From Laguncularia racemosa (lineage: Eukaryota > Streptophyta > Magnoliopsida > Myrtales > Combretaceae): a stretch of 64,000 bases of DNA. The notes beneath the pieces are model-generated. The model was given only the letters and a program-made list of their open reading frames with translations, ran no database searches and was not told the origin of the DNA. Positions 13,801-24,238 of the stretch are shown one piece after another. Each line of letters starts with the position of its first letter. Position 1 is the stretch's first letter. The translations under genes and the position numbers were made by a program. Where the stretch lies: assembly GCA_037954665.1 (NCBI GenBank), contig JBBMOL010000021.1:1984001-2048000 (forward strand), in the 5' to 3' direction.

Positions 13801-16800
13801 GAAGAGTTCACAAAAAGACATTTTGAAAGCAACACCGCAAGTTAAGATTGTGTAGGTCAAATGTCAAGTTACAATGTGAGTATTTTATAAGAGGCATGCC
13901 CAATTCTTCAAAGTACAAGAAACCCTTTACAAGGAGAAATGAGAGAATGTGACTGCCTTAGTGGTTAAGGCTAAGGGACACCCATATCAAATTGCATGAA
14001 GTGCTGAGTTGAAAACCACTAGACACATCTGGGCTATCTATATACAGCAGCCTATGTTCAACTGGTGCATTGATCTCTTAATGTAGTTCATACACCTAGA
14101 GGTAGCTGGTGTAATTACAGCCAAACCTCTCTACTAACCAAAAAAGGAAAGAGTGAAGCACTTGCCTAGGGAAAATTGAAACATAATGTACAAGAAGGAA
14201 GCAGCTGAAGATACCGTTAGTTTTGATCCCAATTAACATAGGAATCTGGATGAATGAAGTACAGCTTCTAAAAGTTCTAATTGTTTTCTGCTTTTAGCCA
14301 AATAAAACAAACAGATATTCAGCTGATGATATGTCCAGGTAAGCAAACCAAAATAGGAGAACAATCCCACAGGGATAAATAGAAATTAAGGGATCCAAGA
14401 AACTCCAAAGAGAAAAAAATATGGACTTACATCCCAAGTTTTTTAGCGCACAGCAATGAACAACTTGGTAGTTTTAATCAACAAAATTTTTTGGATGTAA
14501 TTAATCAACAAAATAATATGAACCTGTATAATTATTCCAACACTATTTCTTTTAATTTTGTTCTTGTATGTTTCCAACAATAAATATTGCATCACTAATT
14601 TCACTATTAAATAAGTAGAGTCAAATTTTGGAGTTTCCATCTCTTTGGAAAAATAACTTAGCGACTTTAGTCTTTATTTAAAATTCCTCATTTATTTATT
14701 TATTTTTCACTTCTAGATTTGACAAAAGAATTTAGAATTAAAACAGATTAGATCCATTCTCTAGTAAATCTTTTTTTTGACTCAGATACTGTTTCTCCAA
14801 TCATCACAACTTCTACTTGCAATAGCTTATACCTAAAACCTAACTCCATTGAGAATAAAATTGTTATCTGATCAGTGATTCTCAAAAAATTACATCTAAT
14901 GGTATGATGCTGGCCCAAAAGGAGACAAAACAGCCACCATTTCGCGATGTGTTATGACATGAGGAGGACATGGATTTGCCAAGAAATGTTACGCTTCCTC
15001 TTATTTTATTAACTTGATTGGGCAAAACCAAAGAAGCAAGACCCCTTGATTCTGTAAGATATTGCAATAGCTACAAATCATAAGGATCAGAAGAAATAGA
15101 TAAGAAAATTCAAGATCACTGATCACTCATACATCTATTGCAGTATATGAGGGTGCTATTAGCATCTTTACAGTCAAAAGCTTCACAAGTCTCAAGGTGC
15201 ATATTTAGAAGATAAAACTAAAAACTTACCCTTTCAATGTTTTCATGTTCATATTTGTACATGAGATGCCAAATCTATATATCACTATGTCAGATTTTCA
15301 CAATAAACATCTAAAATAATAAAAAAGCTTTAAACCTCCAATGTGCCTTGCTAAACCATTATTTTCCTGGAACAGAAAATTTGAAATGGAATTACCTAGG
15401 GATGACTAACCGGATTGTAAAGAAAACACTTACTTTAGCTTTTTCTTTTTCTCTTCTTTTTTTCTCTTCTGTCCTAAAACCCACAATACACAGATTAACC
15501 TGGATTAACAAAATCATATGGCTCCAAATGGTTTACTACTCAACAAGACATCAGTGAAAGAACACAAGTTATAAGGATTGCAGTCTCCAGCAACAAAGAA
15601 TGAGATCAAGTAAGCACCTGCATTTTCATGCCATCTTCAGCAAGCCATAGATAATCATATATCCTAGGAAGATGCAACTTAAAAGCCTCTGAGTTTGGAT
15701 CTTCTACCCAACAACAAAGCATGTTCAACACCTGCATGTCATAAGAACATTAGAGCGATGCAATGGATAATGGAGACACATGTACTCTTCAAATGCAGTA
15801 GGTACTAGACACAAGGTAATCTTTGAGAGGGATGTCAAAAACAAATTATTCAGAGGATGACAGGAACAGATTCCACTACAAATATTACTTTTGAATGAAA
15901 AGAAGAGATGAAATAGGTCAAAAGGAAATCCATTCATCTGTTGCATTTTTCAAAATTATTCACCAAAACCAGTGGCTTTTTTGCAGTTATCATTCATTTA
16001 AAATGACAATCAGAATGACCAAGCGCCATGAAAAGGTCATCACTGTGCTTAACAGTGAATGAGACAAAATGGAAAAGCATTAGAGTGGATACCTTGTTGA
16101 CCGGGCCAATACAAATATATCGTGTATTTTCATCTTCATAATGTATGTGTTCCATTGTTGTGCGAAGCGCCTTTTCTCTTATCTTTTTACCGGGCCAATG
16201 TGTTAAAATGGGCTCAACAACCTTATGGAGTGAGGCCCAAAGAATATCTTGCACTAGTGGATGAGGATAGTACAGATCTTCCTGAAGAGACACATAGTAT
16301 ACCGACATTTTGTCAATATACACAGCTGCATACTTATATTATAACTAGAACACAGGCAGAGTAAGTGTAACAAGAAATAAATTTACCTAGTTTCATCAGA
16401 ATTTGCCTTAAATACAAGAATTTGTACAGAGATTGCTTAACATTACAGGTGCACGAGAAAATATTCAGACTGCATACCTTTGCACATAGATTTCGTGCCT
16501 GGTTCCAGTCAATCTCATGATAGGGGACTCTGTAAAGCTCCTTCCTTAAAGACATGATCATTGGAGTAATTGGACCAACAAACTTTTTCCCATACAAATA
16601 CGACATGGGTAAATATACCATTCGACAATGGCACCACATTCTTCCTGAAATATTCCAAACATATGTGCACCCTCATCAACAGAATTTCTGAAAGATGACA
16701 TACCCAAAAAAACATAGAAGATGATACAAAAAAAGCAAGAAATTAAAACACAATTTCTGTGCTGCTTGCATGTGGCAAAGAAATATAAAGCTCATTGCAA

Positions 16801-18867
16801 AGAGGCTCCAAAAAATGGAGTACATAAGCTACCTAGGATACATAAAGATCCACCATTCAGAACAAAGAAATAAGCATTATATAAATGCAGCCTTCAAGCC
16901 TCATTCATTTTAATAACTAGTACTTTTCTGGGAAATGGTTTCAAATGTTGAAACGCTGATATCTCCAAACCTCTTCTTTGCTGGATTAGGAACCACAAAT
17001 TAGCCAAAAAGGAAAATAAAGAATGACAAGACAATGGTATAAGAGGAAATACCATGGGCATATAATGATGTATGATAGATATCCTTTTATATTGACAGCA
17101 TGTTAAAATTTATCCATAATAGTGATGCAAACTTATAACAACACATCAATTGAAATTCAGAATCGGAAAGTACCTGGATGAATTGGTAGCACGTATGGGA
17201 GAAGCCATGTCTCAGGAGGTAGGGGATTATTGCCTGACCATTCATACACACCAAGAACCTGCAGTAGAACTTATAGTTTAGGATGACAATACCAGAGTCC
17301 ACCAAGCAGATAAAAATGCATATTTAAATGTTCAAAAGAGAGTGATGAAGGTTGTGTTCTAAACTGAAAGCCACATTTTGCCCCATGAAGTGATTGCAGT
17401 AGCACCACCATGGTCCAAAATCCATCGTTGTCCTCTTTCCATAGCTCCATCTCCATCATTGGCCCCTTCACCAAGCAATCTCAGTGTGACATAGTTCAAG
17501 ACAGAGCCAAACATGGTGCTTTGTCCTTCAATGTGTAAGCCCCATCCACCGTCTTTGTTCTGGAAAATAGGTATAATTTACAAAAATTTAAGATACACCA
17601 AACCAACTCTCTCAAGAGAAAACCAGTAAAAGGATATCAAGCATGCAAGGGAAGATAAAGTCACAAGATTGGTGATTCAAACTTGAAAAGTAAACCCTAC
17701 CTGATGATTGTAGAGATAACGACGCAACTCACACTTATGCTCCTCAGATAGGACGGCATTTAAAGCTCCTGTTATAGACAGTGTTATAACCTGATACATC
17801 ACATTAATCAGGTGCACGTTTAGATGAATAAATCAATAGAACTAAAATGTGAGAAACTTTCACATTATAGCATTGACCAACTAGTCACCAGGTTACGAGA
17901 ATACTAGGTTTGGCTGGAACCAGAGCAAAAGGAAGTAGCACAGCACTTACCAAACCGGGCAATAGAAACATGGGACCTCCATAGTCCCCTGGCCAGTGGC
18001 CATCATTGGCCTGGATACACGAATGGAAGTTTATCGCCCTTTGCAGTGTATGTGTCACAGTATTCTCAGTGAGATCCTCATTATCTTTTACTTTTATTTG
18101 TGGGGAAACTACAATTGGATTCTCCTTTGAAAACTGCAACACCAGGCATTAGCATAAATTATCAATAACAAAGGGAAATCAGCAGCTTCACAAAGAGAAC
18201 GCAGCTTGAAATCACAAAACAAACCTAATATTAATTAATTTCAACAGAAACGCTGAAGAATTGGATAATCACAGATTTAGTTTTCGTGAACTTTATAACT
18301 TATCTATTCCAAGCCTACAATTAAATGTCATTTTCTACATGACTTTCCCATAAATTTTGACAGTGCAAGATACAGGGATCTCCTACTCGATTTAAAAAAT
18401 TTCATCTTCTTTAGTCACACTTCTTACATTGCAGGCTCAAATCCCATCAAAGGCACTTCTTCTAACTGCCTGTGCAGCACAAGCTGAACTTAACCAGTAC
18501 ATGGTCCAGAGTTGATCAGTCTAATTACAGCCGTATCCTTGGGTTCTTCCATTATTGCGAACAAGCATATCACTGTCTGTAGTCCTATGCCGATTAAACA
18601 TGAACAATGCCAGTTCAAAATTCATTAAAAACTAAACCTTTTGCCCATAAATTCACGCTACATATATACCTGAATCCTCATAAGGCGATCAGAACTATGC
18701 TTTTTCTCGAACCGGTTTCGATCAAACTCAGCACGAACATTTTCAATCTCCCGAAGCTCATCAGGTGATCCAGCATTGGAATCAAACTTCCAAATCTGTC
18801 TTCCAATATGGCCGTTCAAACTCCTCAGCCATGCATCTGCTCCTTCTCCAACTACTAATTTCCACAT
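4868..18867 (-). CDS. CAS: Cycloartenol synthase (oxidosqualene cyclase), 18 exons, intact
   Basis: Splicing the 18 exons gives 2,271 nt, or 756 residues plus stop, close to the 757-759 usual for plant cycloartenol synthases. The enzyme cyclises 2,3-oxidosqualene to cycloartenol, the entry to phytosterols; the family is monotopic on ER membranes. Seen in order: start MWKLVVGEG; QW-type repeats (QANDGHW, NKDGGW, QASDGSW, QLHSGGW, QLENGDF); MWCHCR; the DCTAE catalytic motif with Asp482; C-terminus ending ALGEYRCRVLHVS. The residues known to set cycloartenol specificity in the Arabidopsis enzyme (Tyr410, His477, Ile481) are all present as Tyr409 (GYNGSQLWD), His476 and Ile480 (HGWPISD). Beta-amyrin and lupeol synthases have HGWQVSD there, and cucurbitadienol synthases have a Leu before ISD. 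The N-terminal 130 residues look more diverged than usual, so a second CAS copy or a relative with altered product cannot be excluded. No stop or frameshift was seen. Confidence 0.9.
5181..5415. repeat. Tandem duplication of about 116 bp in intron 17
   Basis: Copy 1 (5181-5296) begins TAGATCCAGAGAAGAATCTG and ends AAAGCATAACTAG. Copy 2 (5297-5415) begins TAGATCCAGCGAAGAATCTG and ends with the same AAAGCATAACTAG. The copies abut directly and differ at only a few positions. Confidence 0.9.
6958..7335. mobile_element. Possible non-autonomous element rich in CTCGAG/GAGCTC words (MITE-like), intron 15
   Basis: The stretch starts near CAGGGGTCTACTTACAC and ends near ACTCATTTACAACACC, which read as a loose inverted pair. 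It is packed with CTCGAG, GAGCTC and TCAAACTCGAGC words, as in common plant MITEs that begin with a GGGGTGTAA-like end. I could not confirm a target-site duplication. A second patch with the same vocabulary lies at 44165-44330. Confidence 0.4.
8318..8683. repeat. Tandem duplication of about 182 bp in intron 15
   Basis: Two adjacent copies (about 8318-8502 and 8503-8683) share GAAGGAAGACACTGATTTTT-like, TAGTATTTGCTCTTC-like and GAAATGTGAAAAGCCAAGA blocks in the same order. Both end in a run reading ATCAATAACTT, then AAAGCAGT. The copies are roughly 85% alike by eye. The array ends about 120 bp from exon 15. Confidence 0.85.
11829..11988 (+). repeat. 5' LTR of the intron-8 element
   Basis: Starts TGTTATGGAATAGGGATG and ends CTATTACATTACA. 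It contains a TATATAAAC-like promoter patch near 11922-11935. It matches the 3' LTR at 13527-13684 over its length with scattered substitutions and a few small gaps. Confidence 0.92.
12843..13345 (+). pseudogene. Gag-like fragment with its own primer-site-like leader, inside the intron-8 element
   Basis: TTGATATCAAAGCAGGG at 12847-12863 looks like a decayed Met-tRNA primer site (TGGTATCAGAGC). It is followed at 12901 by a 92-codon frame, MNKCLENFEDWFTHLDEWVE and onward, rich in heptad-like Leu/Val/Glu positions and so likely coiled coil. After one stop (13177-13179) the frame continues as MPEPKAFIGVRDVKLLENF and KEQYF, which matches the start of Gypsy gag proteins (EPK-F-G-R-AKELENFLWDMEQYF). 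Its presence between Copia-type LTR features marks the element as chimeric. The remainder of gag is absent. Confidence 0.7.
13385..13520 (+). pseudogene. Copia polyprotein 3' end (RNase H tail) relic
   Basis: The stretch reads, with small frame breaks, as a Copia polyprotein terminus: a TEEQL-(A)-(D/N)-FTK-L-like run, then NKLSMINIYA, and then the purine tract. This is the usual sequence just before a Copia 3' LTR, where the family ends NKLGM-DI(Y/H)AP. It shows that the 3' part of the element derives from a Copia parent. Confidence 0.6.
13527..13684 (+). repeat. 3' LTR of the intron-8 element
   Basis: Starts TACTATGGAATAGGGATG (the first bases mutated relative to TGTT in the 5' LTR) and ends CTATTACATTACA. 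It is followed immediately by the CACTT target duplication. Confidence 0.92.
13690..15617. other. Remainder of intron 8, no feature recognised
   Basis: AT-rich intronic sequence with no domain match on either strand and no repeat structure evident to me. The short open frames at 14443-14640 and 14882-15067 have no family resemblance. Confidence 0.5.
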
Positions 18868-19350
18868 CCTATTTTAACCTAATCAAATTAAAATCATACA
18901 AAACCCTCTAATTTATGTAATCAAAATCTATAAATAACAAAGAATAGAAATTAACACTGTTATTAACACAAGCATTTTTGAAAAATGGACAGGAGAGGCC
19001 GTGCGGAGCTAAAGAGAATAGTACCGAAAAGAAAGCACGGCCCGGATGGCAGACAAACTTAGGAGCGAAGTGGCTACAGCAAAAATGTTTGTGGATTAAC
19101 AGTGACGATGACGACACTGAAATTTGAAATCAAGTTAGAGAGGCAATGGTCATTAAATAAACAATCGAATCAAATAGACCGCCGCACCGTAACATCTGTC
19201 ATCAATCTGGAAATGCGTGAAGAACGTCTGTCGTTACAGTCGAAATTGGTATTGTATTGTATCACGGGACGCAAGGGACGTAAAACAAATAAGAAATTGA
19301 CTATCGGTACACCGTCAAGTGGGAGAAACGTTTGAGTTTGCTCTTCGGCC
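18868..19350 (-). promoter_or_regulatory. Presumed 5' UTR and promoter of the cyclase gene
   Basis: This is the region directly upstream of the start codon. It is less AT-rich than the surroundings between about 18990 and 19350, as expected near a transcribed start. A possible 3' splice site (TTTGATTAG at about 18880-18888, minus strand) precedes the ATG, so a 5' UTR intron is possible. No TATA box could be assigned with confidence. Confidence 0.35.
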
Positions 19351-21121
19351 AACCTTGTTTTTAAAAAGGTTTTGGGAAAATTAATTTATAGAAAGAAATT
19401 ATATATTTTATGTATGATTTGAAATTAAAAATTATATATTTAAAATATAATTTTTATTATATTTAAAAATTATAATTTCATTATACGGTTTTATAATGAT
19501 ATTTCGAAATTTATTGTTTTAATTATTTTTTAAAAGAAAGTTTGCTCCTCAAGACAAACTTACATATAACCCCCGTAGCATCCGCATGAAAAGAAAACAT
19601 AAATATATATATATATATATATATGAAAATCATTTAAAAATGACTATCACTATATGTACGCTTTAGATAAAGTAAAATTTAAATAATTAAATTGATTTAT
19701 AGGGAAAAAGAAAAATTATTGTTTATTCAAAAAAAGAAAATTCTCAAAATCCGGCTGGTGCAGTTAAAACAAAAATAAATTTTCAATTTTGTTGAATTAG
19801 TGGTGTAATTAAGCGGTAAGATTCCTTAGTTTGGAGCATGGAATTCAATGGAATGCAGTCACTTTTCAAAAAAATTTCCTCCATTTAGTGCAAGACTGGC
19901 CCCACGTCAAACCAAGACGCAACAAAAGCCAACAAAAATGGAAATGAAGGAGTGGGAGACACTTGATGGGGGATTCCAATTTCCAACCCACATGATACAG
20001 ACTTCAACAAGCGATTTTAAAGTATTATATATATATTTTTTAAGAAAAACAGTATTTTATTTATCTTCCCCAAATTTATAGGTGGGAGTAATGATTAGGG
20101 AAATAAAAAATAACTCAAAGTACTATAAAAAAATATGTATATATATATATATATATATACCTCTTATATAATTTAAAAATTGTGCTAATCATATCACTTA
20201 AATCAGAGAAAAAATAATTCAAATGAGATCAATGATATAAAATTAAGGTTTTAACTAAGGAAAAGTTGAATAATGTACTAAAATGTTTGAATTGGCAGGG
20301 TATGATTTCACCTAAGCCTTAAGTTCTCATCTTATGAGGTTGCATTTTTTCTTCATGTCATATATTGATATATTAATAATGTGAATTTGTCATGGTTGAA
20401 ATATATCCATCAAGATCAACTTTAATAAATCGGGTGCATGTGGAAAAGGCATTCATCAATAAGGTTCTTTGCATTGAATGAACTTGTTTGAACATTATTA
20501 CATTCAACCATATATTCAGCAAATTAAGGGAAAAAGTAATTCAAAAATTTTAGGAAAAAAACGAAGGAATGGCAATTGAGTATATTTATATATATATAAT
20601 CTTAATACAAACCCTAAAAATCTTGGTAAGAAAATATGGTGATTGATTTGGTTGAATAAAATATGAAATTGAATGACTTAATGACATGAGAGAATTTTTA
20701 CCTTTTACACTAAATTTGCTATAAGAGTTTTAGTACGAAGGTTTTTAAGGATACAACTAAGTTTTAATACTTGAATAGCAAAAATTCAATAATCAAACCA
20801 TACTTTAAATTTATATGAAATGTGTCGTGCTTTGCAATAGTTTAAAGAGAGAAAATTGCAGAAAAATGATAAAATTCATGCAAAAAAGTTATAACAAAAA
20901 TGAAAGAGCAACATATTATGTACTTTAGTTAGTTTTCAAAGAACATGACTTTTCATAAGATTCATGATTCCTCAAGATGTAAATCTTATCTATTAGATTT
21001 AATTTAGATCATTTTATTCTTAGTCACTAATGAATATGATTTAAATGCATAAAACTCTTTAAAAATTTGATTAAAAGTCACAACTCTTTCAAATACAATG
21101 TTTTGTAAAATTCTACAAGAC
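19351..21121. other. AT-rich intergenic DNA with (TA)n microsatellites
   Basis: No gene is supported. (TA)n runs occur at about 19602-19624 and 20137-20158. The rest is AT-rich without recognisable domains. Confidence 0.55.
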
Positions 21122-21210
21122 AAAAAGGTCTAAAGCATTCAAAAAGGTTCAAACTCTTTTTGCCTCTGCAAACAAAAAAGTTTGAACTTTTTCAAATGCT
21201 CTAAACCTTT
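21122..21210. repeat. Imperfect inverted repeat, arms of about 38 bp with a short loop
   Basis: The left arm begins AAAAAGGTCTAAAGCATTC and continues to CTTTTTG at about 21161. The right arm (about 21171-21210) ends AAATGCTCTAAACCTTT and is its near reverse complement, with a loop of about 10 bases. It could fold into a long hairpin and may be a very short MITE. Confidence 0.75.
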
Positions 21211-21754
21211 GTGCTCTAACATTTTTTTTTTTTTTTTTTGCTCTTGAAAATAGGTACTCTAGACCTTTTCATAAAAGGTTCAAATCTTTCTTATAATTAT
21301 CACAAATCTCTCTTTTTTGCTCATGTTTAACATGGGTACTGTTTTAGTTAATTATTGAGCTTTTTAAACACATAATTGACAATCTATTTTAATATTCCCC
21401 TAAGTAGATCCTTGATTATATACACACACAAACATCTCCATGGTTATGCTTAACAATAGCATTGTTATATTTGATTTATTCCTTTGCACAAAATCCTCAA
21501 AGTTGCAACAGGGTGTTAAGTAGCTAAATGCTTTAAACTTTCACGCTAGGCATCACAACCAAAGAATTTACACACATAACCCAGTTCATATCCAATTAAT
21601 GGATTTCATGGTAATGCGTTTATAGCCATGCATTCATCATGATTTTATGAACATTTCATCATCTTTTAATCAATAGTATGTGCAATACACCTAGTTAATA
21701 GTAACTTGTTTTTATTCCTTGAATCTTGAAACTAGTGATATGCTAAAATAAGAT

Positions 21755-22030
21755 AAGGTTTCCATCACTATCGACTATAAAAGTTTAAGACCTATCTCCG
21801 TAGCATTATCCTTTATAAGATCTCTAAATAATCCTTTTGTCAAAGAATCTATTTAGTTAATAGTAGTCTTAACTTAATTTATGGTCATAAATCCATCCTT
21901 TATTAACTCTTTATTATATTTGTGTCCCATCCCTATATGGTTAGACTTTCCATTATAACTTGTATCATAGACTCAAGTCATTGTTGCTTCACTATCACCA
22001 AAGATTGATATATTTTATAATCATTATTTT
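21755..22030 (-). pseudogene. Copia RNase H relic, antisense
   Basis: Read on the minus strand with stops ignored, pieces match the end of Copia polyproteins: IYCDSEATMT-like, then YNGKSNHIGMGHKYNKELI (family: YNGKSRHI-RRHN-IRQL), then VKTTINLVDSLTKGLFRDLV (family: VKSKDN-ADPLTKGL-RE-V), then GLKL. The frame is broken by stops. The sequence toward 21340 is probably the 3' untranslated part and LTR of the same element, but no ends were found. Confidence 0.72.
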
Positions 22031-22142
22031 AATTAAATAATTGTTATTTTTATTTATCACGATTGACAATGCATTACGTGCAAATCTATGAAAAAATAAA
22101 TATAAATATTTTACTCTGAGTTAGTCTCGACAACAGATCAAG

Positions 22143-22178
<36 letters not shown>

Positions 22179-23304
22179 CATTCTTACCCAACGAAACGAA
22201 ATCAGAAGAAAGTAAAACTATTATCTATTCCCAAATGAAACGGCAATGATAGTTTTGTAGATAAGCTGGAAGTGCTGAATTTTTTAATTCTTGTAGATAA
22301 ATCGAACTCTTTTGTTAATAAATTTTTATCAATAAGTTGACCTCTTTTAATGATATTGCTGTAATCAGAACAAAACGCTCTTTTCTATTTTCCTTCCTCA
22401 TCTCTTCTCTAACATATTACTTTCAACACGTTCAGTTGGATTTATAAAAATAAAATAAAACAGTTATTTATCTTCTAAAAACTTATTATGGTATTTGATG
22501 GCAAAATAGCTATTTTATAGAATTTTTATCATTGTGAAACAAAGAATTACAATTCGTTTACAAAGCTAGAGAAATATATAGTCTTGGTTTTTTTTAACAT
22601 ATTATCATAGCTACCCATAAGATCCTAAATGAAATATAATGAATAATTATTTTTTCTCTATTTTATTTATAAATTGTAATTATAATTCTATTTTATTTAA
22701 TTTTACAAACCAAACATGTTATTCATTTCTTCTCTCAACATTGAGAGAGAGTGAATAAGGGGAATTGAGCATATTATTGGTATTTTCATAATTTTTATTT
22801 GAAAAAAAGAAAGAAAAAGAAATGGAAATTTTGAAAAGTTTTACTGAAAATTTTCTAAGAAAATCCGTACAATTTTTCAAAAATAAACGTCCCATTGATT
22901 TTTCCCCCCCTCTTTTCATTACTTGTAATTGTAGAACTTTCCAAAAAAAAAAATCAATATATTATCATGAGTTATTTTAGAGCTTCTTAAGGTATCAAAT
23001 CAGCAATTTAATAAACTTTTGCTCTTATGAAACTCTTTATTTTATTGCGGACAAACATGCCGTAACGAGAAGTAAGTACACTGGACCAGTGATGAGCCGT
23101 TCATTCCAACGGGGATGGACAGTGAAAAAGAGAGAAAGGTCAGCGAGGGTGTCATCGCAGGAAAGTACAGCAGCGAATGAGGTCATTCGAGTTTATGTGG
23201 TCCTCCGGCATTGGCCTCACCCAGCAGTCCTTCCAACATTTAATTTGATTAAATGCTATGCTACAACGAACGGTCACTGGACTATGAAAACGATATATAT
23301 AATG

Positions 23305-23336
<32 letters not shown>

Positions 23337-23437
23337 GACATAGATATTATGTATGCAAGGTACATGTCCATTTTAAGATAAAAATTATGATAGTGGGGCA
23401 CGGATTTGGTAATGAAAAAAAATAATGTATTGATATA
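22031..23437. other. AT-rich intergenic DNA, no gene
   Basis: Contains (AT)n runs at 22145-22173 and about 23311-23335. An 82-codon frame at 23089-23337 runs into the microsatellite and has no recognisable domain. The 5-bp target site TAAGC of the large Gypsy element is at 23438-23442. Confidence 0.5.
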
Positions 23438-23487
23438 TAAGCCGTAAATATTTGAATATTGTAGCTAAGGTTAATATCATAAATAAT

Positions 23488-24182
23488 TAAAACAAAAAAA
23501 TGCAGGTAAAATGGGACGGGTTGACATGGGTCGACTCGCAGTGGCCCGCAAGGGTTGTGGGTAAAAAAATTTGGCCTGCCTTGCTCGTAATTTTTTTTTT
23601 TTTACAAATTTAGTATTCTAAATTCTAAATTCCAAGGCAAGGACGGTTGGTCTAGTCGAGTTCTGGGATAGAGACGAGACCGAAGGTGATGGAGTAGTAG
23701 AGACTAGTCTCGTTTGGTCTAGTCCAGGACGCCGTTGCCTAGTGAGGAGTCTGATGAGTGAGAGTGATGGTATGGCAGTGACTGACGGCACAGGGGCTGA
23801 AGGAAGAGAAGGAGAAAGAGCTACACGGGCAGTAGGGACTGGGGTGGGCAGACATGGCACGGGGGAAGAGCGGAAGACTAAGAGAAAGAGCTGCGGCAGT
23901 TAGCACTATCACATCATCCTTGTCCCGCTGCCGTCCGTGTCCCATCGTCTTTATCCAGCTGCTGATGTCTGTCATTGTCCCATTGTCCTTGTCTGTTGTG
24001 CTGATCTACATTCTGATTTTTGCATTGCCATTTTTTTTTTTTTTTTGCGAATCAGCAAGCTAACCCTTGCCTGCGGCAAGTTGCCCGCCTCGCCCCATGG
24101 GCTAAAATTTTTTGCCCGCCTTGCAAATTTTTGTGGGCTTTGCGAGTCAGCCCGCTGACCCGCCCCATAATTCCCGACTCTA
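23488..24182. mobile_element. Non-autonomous hAT element (695 bp) in the 5' LTR
   Basis: Flanked by the perfect 8-bp duplication TAAATAAT (23480-23487 and 24183-24190). The right end reads inward as TAGAGTCGGGAATTATGGGG and the left end as TAAAACAAAAAAATGCAGG, related to the ends of the hAT element at 28066-29152. The subterminal sequence is rich in GCGGG/CCCGC words. The 3' LTR, which lacks the element, shows the empty site GTAAATAATCTAAAGGG at 37418-37434. No transposase is present. Confidence 0.88.
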
Positions 24183-24230
24183 TAAATAATTTGAAGGGAT
24201 TTGAGGCAATTTGATAATTCCTACGAAGAC

Positions 24231-24238
24231 TATAAATA
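24231..24238 (+). promoter_or_regulatory. TATA box of the 5' LTR
   Basis: TATAAATA, in the same context as the 3' LTR copy (37468-37475), about 85 bp into the undisrupted LTR. It is the likely Pol II promoter of the element. Confidence 0.6.

Larger units (their letters stand above)
4868..18867 (-). other. CAS: Exon-intron structure of the cycloartenol synthase gene
   Basis: Exons in transcript order: 18867-18670, 18133-17951, 17790-17701, 17559-17365, 17258-17174, 16644-16478, 16281-16093, 15731-15618, 11806-11684, 11571-11449, 11373-11275, 10619-10563, 9682-9636, 9552-9409, 8980-8803, 6585-6505, 6174-6091, 4981-4868. Every intron begins GT and ends AG on the minus strand, and every junction keeps frame: most are phase 0, introns 5 and 14 split one codon each, and intron 13 splits a Pro codon. 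The donor after exon 4 (GTTTAG) is weak; the others are close to consensus. The largest introns are 8 (3.8 kb, retrotransposon inside), 15 (2.2 kb) and 17 (1.1 kb). The remaining intron sequence is AT-rich with no other genes recognised. Confidence 0.88.
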
